Virus record (IMG/VR): IMGVR_UViG_3300032931_001151
Span: 1 to 64,000 of that record
Strand: one strand, 5' to 3'
DNA from: a virus
DNA: 64,000 nucleotides
The position numbers were made by a program, and so were the translations under genes. The notes beneath the pieces were generated by a model that did no database searches, was not told the DNA's origin, and saw nothing but the letters and a program-made list of their open reading frames with translations. Shown here piece after piece: positions 58,978 through 64,000 of the stretch (its first letter is position 1; every line of letters begins with the position of its first letter).

Positions 58978-59952
58978 ATGGACCTGAAAAGTAGAATTAA
59001 ATCATTATTTACAGAGGGCTTACTAATAGAAAAAGCCGATGTAAGTAATATTATTGGTAAAAAGAAAATACTAAAGAAACAATCGGTGAAAAAAAGTAAG
59101 ATAAAAAGCAAAAGAAAAAATAACTTTAAAACTCAAGATGCAAGAAGAATATTGGCATCTAAACACGGTGTTAGCAATGCTTTAAAGAAAATGGAAAATA
59201 AATATGTAATGGATTATGCAGAAATTGCAAAACTAATGAGGAAATATAGTTATACCTTCAATAAAGACAAGGGAAGTTGGCTAAAGAAGAAAGATGTCGG
59301 ATCCGAAGTCAAATCAACGTCTACTAAAGCAACTATTGAGCCAACTTCAAATAAACCCGAAACTTCTAAACCAAAAGAGTCTAAAAAGGCAAAAATTAAA
59401 GTTGCTAAAATTGATGATATTGAAGATAAATTAAAATCCGATAAATCTTCAAGTATGAAGAAGTCTTCAAATATTGAAGATAAAAATGTTATAAGTAATG
59501 AGAGTATGAAGAGTTATCAAGGAAGATTAATATCCTATTTATTAAATTCAAATAATGAAGAGGGTGGATGGCTTGATGCTATACAAATAGTTGACGAAGA
59601 GCCTTTAGAATTCTATCTACCAAAAGAATCCATTTACGAGTACCTATCAAATCAAGATATTACTTGGATAGAAGATCGTAAAGTGTGGGTTGACATAGAC
59701 GGAGATTACCCAATTTCCAACGAAATTCATAATGGTAGAATAGGAATAACCGCAAGAGCAATATTGGCTAATAACGGATTTATTAATTTCCTTAATGTTG
59801 ATGAAGTAAGTGATGAAGAAACTCTTGACTCTATACGAGAACTGGGATATAATTGGGGCGATGGCATGTGGGTTAAACCCGAAATAACCACCGAAATTGT
59901 TAAAAGACAATTCCCCGAATTAGTAACCAATGACATTATAGGCACAATATAA
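58978..59952 (+). CDS. Basic late protein with tag; probable internal or DNA-binding protein
   Basis: A 324-residue protein starting MDLKSRIKSLFTEGLLIE. Residues 25-190 are extremely Lys/Ser rich with little structure, as in DNA-associated internal head proteins. The C-terminal part (about 180-320) is acidic with two similar segments ending IEDRKVWVD and GWGDGMWV-like (YNWGDGMWVKP). AAAAGGATA precedes the ATG. Packaging inside the capsid is a fair guess. Confidence 0.6.
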   Translation: MDLKSRIKSLFTEGLLIEKADVSNIIGKKKILKKQSVKKSKIKSKRKNNFKTQDARRILASKHGVSNALKKMENKYVMDYAEIAKLMRKYSYTFNKDKGSWLKKKDVGSEVKSTSTKATIEPTSNKPETSKPKESKKAKIKVAKIDDIEDKLKSDKSSSMKKSSNIEDKNVISNESMKSYQGRLISYLLNSNNEEGGWLDAIQIVDEEPLEFYLPKESIYEYLSNQDITWIEDRKVWVDIDGDYPISNEIHNGRIGITARAILANNGFINFLNVDEVSDEETLDSIRELGYNWGDGMWVKPEITTEIVKRQFPELVTNDIIGTI

Positions 59953-59956
59953 ACAC

Positions 59957-59984
59957 TTGACTTATCATTATAGGCAACTATAAT
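59957..59984 (+). promoter_or_regulatory. Sigma70-type promoter
   Basis: TTGACT (59957-59962), 16-base spacer, TATAAT (59979-59984), upstream of the RNA ligase gene. Same form as the minus-strand early promoters. Confidence 0.85.
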
Positions 59985-60005
59985 AAGGCCAAGGAATAAA
60001 AATAT

Positions 60006-61211
60006 ATGTCTCTTCAAGATTATCTAACAAAGTATTTTCCCAACGGTCCTATTGGTGAATTTGAAAGCCAAAAATGTGAAATTATTTCACATTTCATAGA
60101 TCGTTTTGGTGTCAATGTGAAAAATGTAGGGAATTTATATCTATTTAAATATGATCAACTATTAGTTAAATTTACTATTCCATTAACAAAGGAATGCCGT
60201 GGCCATATTTATCAATATATAAATGGCAATTGGTTGCGAGTATGTAATGCTATGGATAAATTTTGGAATTTTGACGAAGGATTTTGTCCTATCTTTGAGG
60301 AATCAGAATTTCAACAATATATAAACCAAATTGAACTAAAAAATAAAGAAGATGGTAGTCTTATACATCTTTATTGGCTTGAAGATCAACAAAAGTGGAA
60401 TTTATCCACTTCAGGTTCAATTGTGTGTTTTACCGTTGGAGATTCGTCGCTCACTTTTGACCAACTATTTTGGAAGACACTTAATAAAGATGTTACCGAG
60501 TTTACTTCTAAACTTGATAAAAACTACGTTTATATTTTTGAATTATGCTCAACTCTTAATCAAATAGTGTCTATGTATAAAAATGATAGAATTTATCTAT
60601 TAAACGTTCGCCATAACCGATATGGCACATATCTTCCTATTGATTCTATTGCTCAAGAGTTGGGTCTTCTTATTCCAACTTCAACTTTCCTATATCAATT
60701 AGATATTAATACTAAAAATGATATGGTAATGTGGGTTGAAAAAAATTGCGTTGACGATGTTGATTGTAAGAATAAAGAGGGATTCGTTGGTTATATCAAT
60801 GGGGTTCCATCTTTTAAGATTAAAACCAATCGTTATAAGTTCTTACACTCATTCAAAGGTAATAACGAGAAAGAGACTCGTAATAACATCATTGATGCTT
60901 ATTTCACCGATACTATTGACGATGTTTATAATGACCTCCACGAATCAAGCAAAATGTTTGTTGAATCATTAAGAATCAAAGTATTAAACCTTCTAAATGA
61001 TGTCAATTTGGCAATCGTCAAAATGAATGGCTTGAAATTTGAAACCCAAAAAGAATATGCGTTATTTGTGATTGCGAATACTCCTAAAATGGTAAATGGG
61101 TTCTTTTTCGCCAATAAGGAAATAATTCTTAAGAGTGAAGGTATTACCGAATTATTTACCAATTGGATTAAGCAACATCATAAAAAATATGAAGATTATT
61201 GGAAATCTTAA
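60006..61211 (+). CDS. rnlA: T4 Rnl1-type RNA ligase
   Basis: A 401-residue ATP-dependent RNA ligase of the T4 Rnl1 group. The nucleotidylated lysine is Lys114 in NKEDGSL; upstream LTKECRGHIY, then YIFELC (motif III), KEGFVGYI (IV) and SFKIKTNRY (V) are present, and the C-terminal helical region is like Rnl1. In T4 it repairs tRNA cut by the host anticodon nuclease. No partner kinase/phosphatase (Pnkp) is seen in this window. AAGGAAT precedes the ATG. Confidence 0.88.
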   Translation: MSLQDYLTKYFPNGPIGEFESQKCEIISHFIDRFGVNVKNVGNLYLFKYDQLLVKFTIPLTKECRGHIYQYINGNWLRVCNAMDKFWNFDEGFCPIFEESEFQQYINQIELKNKEDGSLIHLYWLEDQQKWNLSTSGSIVCFTVGDSSLTFDQLFWKTLNKDVTEFTSKLDKNYVYIFELCSTLNQIVSMYKNDRIYLLNVRHNRYGTYLPIDSIAQELGLLIPTSTFLYQLDINTKNDMVMWVEKNCVDDVDCKNKEGFVGYINGVPSFKIKTNRYKFLHSFKGNNEKETRNNIIDAYFTDTIDDVYNDLHESSKMFVESLRIKVLNLLNDVNLAIVKMNGLKFETQKEYALFVIANTPKMVNGFFFANKEIILKSEGITELFTNWIKQHHKKYEDYWKS

Positions 61212-61219
61212 TATGGTAG

Positions 61220-61247
61220 TTGACAATACTAGTTGTTTAGTTATAAT
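61220..61247 (+). promoter_or_regulatory. Sigma70-type promoter
   Basis: TTGACA (61220-61225), 16-base spacer, TATAAT (61242-61247), before the gene at 61272. Confidence 0.85.
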
Positions 61248-61271
61248 GAACTTATGTGAAAGGAACATTAA

Positions 61272-61760
61272 ATGCACAAAGTAAGAACAATCTTTAGTCC
61301 AGGTGTAGCAATGGTTTACACTATCCATAACCTAAAAACAGGCGAGGATCATCCCGCTGCTACTTGTGGAGTTAAGGACGTGGATTGTAAGCCTTGGAGA
61401 TCACCTAAAGGAACCGCTCAAGGTAAAGAGTTCTTTAAGATGAAACTTGGAAGTAAAAAGAAGGGATTTGAAATAATTACATTTTTAAACTCAAGTTTAC
61501 ATAGTCAATGCCTTTCTGAAGATGGCGAGTGGGAGTTCCGAGGATTGCGACCCGATGGTGGTATTTTGCCACGACTTTCTAATGATAAGTCAAGTAAAAA
61601 AGAAGTACAAAAGTATATTCCCATAAATGATAAGAAAACTAAAGCCATTATACAACAAGTTGATGATAATAAAGTTTATGCTACAATTGAAGAAATCCAC
61701 AATACCATTGAAAACGAAGAATTCGTTGATATGGATGAAATGAACAAGATTTTAAATTAA
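61272..61760 (+). CDS. Hypothetical protein
   Basis: A 162-residue protein. The first 95 residues look like a small beta domain (TIFSPGVAMVYTIH, GFEIITFLNSS); the rest is a charged, acidic helical tail. GAAAGGAAC precedes the ATG. Not recognised. Confidence 0.6.
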   Translation: MHKVRTIFSPGVAMVYTIHNLKTGEDHPAATCGVKDVDCKPWRSPKGTAQGKEFFKMKLGSKKKGFEIITFLNSSLHSQCLSEDGEWEFRGLRPDGGILPRLSNDKSSKKEVQKYIPINDKKTKAIIQQVDDNKVYATIEEIHNTIENEEFVDMDEMNKILN

Positions 61761-61774
61761 GGAGAAAGAATGTT

Positions 61775-61981
61775 ATGAGTCACGAAGAAGAAGATTTTGA
61801 CATCCCCAAAGAATTAGTTGAAAAGAAGCGAAGGGAGTGTAAAAAAGATCATTCTAAAGATAAAAAGCAAGTTGATGAACTTGAGAGAAAAAAAGCAAAT
61901 CTACATAAACGTAGAATTGCGGAACTTCAAGAAGAAGACCTTGATGATGACGAAGAAGAGTATAAACATTTGTGGAAGTGA
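61775..61981 (+). CDS. Small highly charged protein
   Basis: A 68-residue Lys/Glu/Asp protein with a coiled-coil-like middle (KKQVDELERKKANLHKRR) and an acidic end (EEDLDDDEEEYK). AAGGAGAAAG precedes the ATG. Function unknown; charge suggests an RNA or protein mimic, which is speculative. Confidence 0.55.
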   Translation: MSHEEEDFDIPKELVEKKRRECKKDHSKDKKQVDELERKKANLHKRRIAELQEEDLDDDEEEYKHLWK

Positions 61982-61994
61982 TTCATTTTGGACT

Positions 61995-62000
61995 TATAAT
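61995..62000 (+). promoter_or_regulatory. Possible -10 element
   Basis: TATAAT 39 bases before the ATG at 62039; a convincing -35 is not seen. Confidence 0.3.
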
Positions 62001-62038
62001 AAGAAAAGAAACAAAATAACTCGTGAAAGGAGATTATT

Positions 62039-62218
62039 ATGAAGTATATCGTAAGAAGCCGTACAACTGGTGGTAGATATCTCGTTGAGAGAGAAACCGG
62101 AAAAAAGGCATACCGTTGGACCAAAAGAGCCGCTAAGGTTGCTCATCGTTTTACATCATATGATGCTGCCCAAAAAGCATCACAAAGATATAACGGCGAA
62201 TTGATTAGCGTTAAGTAA
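62039..62218 (+). CDS. Small basic protein
   Basis: A 59-residue protein (MKYIVRSRTTGGRYLVERE at its start) with a central Arg/Lys helix (KRAAKVAHRFTSYDAAQKAS). The beta-then-helix layout is seen in small phage proteins of unknown role. GAAAGGAGATT precedes the ATG. Confidence 0.65.
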   Translation: MKYIVRSRTTGGRYLVERETGKKAYRWTKRAAKVAHRFTSYDAAQKASQRYNGELISVK

Positions 62219-62220
62219 TT

Positions 62221-62409
62221 ATGCCGAGATATGACTATCAATGTGAAAAGTGTGAACACATTCAAGAGGAATCGCATCCTATAAACGGACCTATTGAATG
62301 TATTATTTGTGAAAATTGTAAGTCTAAAAAGATGGTAAAAGTAGTTTCCGCCCCCTATGTGCGATTCATAGGGGACTGGCAAACTAATGATGTTAGAAAA
62401 ACTAATTAA
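62221..62409 (+). CDS. FmdB-like zinc-ribbon protein
   Basis: A 62-residue protein of the FmdB/CxxC putative regulator family. It opens MPRYDYQCEKCEH with the second pair CENCKSKK, and ends VRFIGDWQTNDVRK like the family tail. Members are common in bacteria and phages; the function is unproven. It starts two bases after the upstream stop. Confidence 0.75.
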   Translation: MPRYDYQCEKCEHIQEESHPINGPIECIICENCKSKKMVKVVSAPYVRFIGDWQTNDVRKTN

Positions 62410-62418
62410 GGAAATACA

Positions 62419-62724
62419 ATGAATAAAAAGATTTTTCTTGTAATGCGGGATCCCAAAACCGAACTAGAAACTCATATGGAATGGGAAGGACATGATTCAT
62501 TAGAAGATGCCAAAAAAGAATATACCAATATTCGTAATATGTCTATGCAAGAAGGAGTAAAACCAATTGATGGTTTCGTGTATGAGGCCGATATCCCAGA
62601 GTATGGCAATGTTGCCGAGAAACTTGATATGGCGGAATTAGCCAAACATTACGAGAATAAAGTAATGGATATGAACTTCTCGGATCCTCTTACTCCACAG
62701 TTTGAAGTAATTAACAATGACTAA
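62419..62724 (+). CDS. Hypothetical protein
   Basis: A 101-residue protein with a KIFLVMRDPKTE strand-loop at the start and two helices. AAGGAAAT precedes the ATG. Not recognised. Confidence 0.6.
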   Translation: MNKKIFLVMRDPKTELETHMEWEGHDSLEDAKKEYTNIRNMSMQEGVKPIDGFVYEADIPEYGNVAEKLDMAELAKHYENKVMDMNFSDPLTPQFEVINND

Positions 62725-63238
62725 TTACCTAAAAGGTAAAACGGTTTATTTGGCCGGAAGTATTCACCACAACGACGAAGATTCGGGTGTTGGTTGGAGA
62801 GAATCTATAACCCCAAAATTAGAAAAATTTGGAGTTAATGTACAAGATCCATGTAAAAAAACTATTAATGGGGTTGGGGAAGTTGGCGACGATAAAAAAG
62901 AATTAATAGATTTAATTAAAAGAAAGAAATTTTTGGATGTTAAAGAGAGATTTTTTCCAATACTAAAAGCAGATTTAAGATGTGTGGACATATCGCATTT
63001 CGTTATTGTCAATTATAGACCAAAAATTAGGCATATTGGAACCATCCATGAACTAGTTATGGCAAATATAGAACGCAAGCCTATACTTCTTTATTATCCC
63101 GAAAATGAATTAGAAGATTTCAATCCGTGGATAGCATGTCTTATTAAATCCAATCACATTTTCGACGATTGGAATAAAATGTTTGATTATTTAACTGAAG
63201 TAGACAAGGGAAACTTTGATACCTCTTTATGGTACTAA
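62717..63238 (+). CDS. Nucleoside deoxyribosyltransferase-like protein (second copy)
   Basis: A 173-residue protein beginning TVYLAGSIHHNDED and GVGWRESITPKL, with HFVIVNYRPKIRHIGTIHELVMA, the pattern of the nucleoside 2-deoxyribosyltransferase-like fold (AGS motif and catalytic Glu in the HEL segment). It is clearly different from the copy at 16664. Overlaps the upstream gene by eight bases. Confidence 0.7.
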   Translation: MTNYLKGKTVYLAGSIHHNDEDSGVGWRESITPKLEKFGVNVQDPCKKTINGVGEVGDDKKELIDLIKRKKFLDVKERFFPILKADLRCVDISHFVIVNYRPKIRHIGTIHELVMANIERKPILLYYPENELEDFNPWIACLIKSNHIFDDWNKMFDYLTEVDKGNFDTSLWY

Positions 63239-63248
63239 AAGGAACTAT

Positions 63249-63449
63249 ATGTTAAAAATACCATTACTAAAGGGTTGCGACGATTTAGATTTAATTAGAA
63301 TGAGATCCTTATTAGAATCTACTCTAAAATCCGTTGAAGTTGAAATATACGATAGACTAATTCCCAAACAAGTTGTAACTCACAATAGTAAAACGTTAAC
63401 TCTTCAATATATCATTGAAGACCATGAAATAGAACTTAATTTTAAATAA
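63249..63449 (+). CDS. Small hypothetical protein
   Basis: A 66-residue protein starting MLKIPLLKGCDDLDLIRMR with helix, then strands. AAAAGGAAC precedes the ATG at 63249; the longer open frame overlaps the upstream gene. Not recognised. Confidence 0.6.
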   Translation: MLKIPLLKGCDDLDLIRMRSLLESTLKSVEVEIYDRLIPKQVVTHNSKTLTLQYIIEDHEIELNFK

Positions 63450-63460
63450 AGGAATCTAAA

Positions 63461-63628
63461 ATGAAAATGAAGACAACCCAAATAGTATCGGTAACAAATG
63501 AAGAAGTTATTAGATACCTCACTAAAGTAGTTGAGAAGAAAACGGGAAAGAAAGTAGTTAAAGTAACCGAACCTTTTGATTTCCATCTTCAAGATGAGGA
63601 AGCCGATCTAGATAAGGAGCAAGCTTAA
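63461..63628 (+). CDS. 55-residue hypothetical protein
   Basis: A short gene starting MKMKTTQIVSVTNEEVIRYL, with a lysine-rich centre and an acidic end. AAAGGAATC precedes the ATG and AAGGAG in its last codons serves the next gene. Strong start signals support it; function unknown. Confidence 0.65.
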   Translation: MKMKTTQIVSVTNEEVIRYLTKVVEKKTGKKVVKVTEPFDFHLQDEEADLDKEQA

Positions 63629-63629
63629 T

Positions 63630-63917
63630 ATGCCTTATATCAAACAAGAAGATCGCACTAAGTTTAACGAAGATGCCGTTAGACTTGGAACAAAAGCGGA
63701 ATGTGCAGGCGATTTAAACTATGCCATCACCGTTATATTGCACACTTATCTTAAAAAGAAGGGTATTAGATACTCCAATCTCAATGAGGTAATTGGAATG
63801 CTTGATTGTGCAAAGATGGAATTATATAGATCAATTGCGGGTCCTTACGAAGATATTAAAATTAAAGAATCTGGTCTAGTAGGTCTAATATCCGAATTTG
63901 GCGGCCCAACCCCATAA
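63630..63917 (+). CDS. Conserved phage hypothetical protein (MPYIK family)
   Basis: A 95-residue protein starting MPYIKQEDR, with GDLNYAITVIL, SNLNEVIGMLDCAKMELYR and GPYEDIKIKESG. I recognise this as a widespread small phage family, probably the one catalogued as DUF6899 (name uncertain). Function unknown. Confidence 0.7.
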   Translation: MPYIKQEDRTKFNEDAVRLGTKAECAGDLNYAITVILHTYLKKKGIRYSNLNEVIGMLDCAKMELYRSIAGPYEDIKIKESGLVGLISEFGGPTP

Positions 63918-63922
63918 TAATT

Positions 63923-63958
63923 AATCCCTTTTTGATATAATATATGTAAGAAGGGATT
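63923..63958 (+). promoter_or_regulatory. RBS-masking hairpin with internal extended -10
   Basis: AATCCCTT (63923-63930) and AAGGGATT (63951-63958) form a perfect eight-base stem. The loop contains TGATATAAT (63933-63941). The 3' arm is the Shine-Dalgarno of the gene starting at 63963. RNA starting after the -10 would lack the 5' arm. Confidence 0.6.
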
Positions 63959-63962
63959 TGAT

Positions 63963-64000
63963 ATGGAACAACTTGTTTGTACTTTAGAATCGGTATCGGG
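63963..64000 (+). CDS. Start of a gene truncated by the window edge
   Basis: An ATG after AAGGGATT opens a frame MEQLVCTLESVS that runs to the end of the window. Too short to identify. Confidence 0.4.
   Translation, partial: MEQLVCTLESVS

Noticed and set aside
1-64000. tRNA genes or CRISPR arrays
   Set aside because: No cloverleaf-like T-loop sequences or regularly spaced direct repeats were seen outside the fibre gene; a tRNA scan would settle this.

Overview
The window is a gene-dense stretch of a large AT-rich genome, almost certainly a tailed bacteriophage of the large or jumbo class. GC is roughly one third by eye. Evidence for a phage: about 115 closely packed genes, many overlapping by ATGA or GTGA; giant tail-fibre proteins with glycosidase domains; phage-type DNA ligase, RNA ligase and CCA-adding enzyme; a lytic transglycosylase; and many small proteins without known function. 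Sigma70-like promoters and a peptidoglycan-directed enzyme point to a bacterial host, which I cannot name. No tRNA, rRNA, CRISPR array or insertion sequence was recognised, and no gap longer than 300 bases lacks a gene.

Layout: 1-10702 (minus) holds short operons with a lipase, zinc-ribbon proteins, a PspC-like peptide, a GT29-like glycosyltransferase and a papain-like protease. 10787-14205 (plus) is a late-type block with a 2H phosphoesterase. 14202-42410 (minus) is a long early-type region with a metallophosphoesterase, a deoxyribosyltransferase-like protein, a macro-domain protein, three radical SAM proteins, a methyltransferase, a CCA-adding enzyme, peptidyl-tRNA hydrolase, nicotinamidase, four FVTNSSSSSF paralogues, Nudix, a second 2H protein, glycosyltransferases, a LemA-like protein, a DNA glycosylase-like protein, DNA ligase and two nuclease-like proteins. 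42492-53646 (plus) has a HAD nucleotidase and four tail-fibre genes. 53649-55560 (minus) has a nucleotidyltransferase and a transglycosylase. 55646-59952 (plus) holds virion-type late genes. 59957-64000 (plus) is an early-type unit led by RNA ligase.

Two promoter classes explain the layout. Early-type units begin with TTGACT-N15/16-TATAAT. Late-type units begin with TATAAATA, the T4 late-promoter octamer. In several places TATAAATA lies inside a hairpin whose 3' arm covers or abuts the Shine-Dalgarno sequence, the arrangement known for T4 genes such as e and soc. In six places the TGA stop of the upstream gene sits inside the -35 box of the next operon.

The most distinctive system is the operon 26672-30216: one promoter, a 303-residue unknown protein, a radical SAM-like protein with unusual cysteine spacing, and four tandem proteins sharing an N-terminal FVTNSSSSSF motif with divergent bodies. 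A second theme is a recurrent N-terminal tag (RNKIIxLFE type) on otherwise unrelated late proteins, reminiscent of the T4 capsid-targeting sequence. A third is a set of RNA-repair and ADP-ribose enzymes (RNA ligase, CCA-adding enzyme, 2H phosphoesterases, macro domain, Nudix, nicotinamidase).
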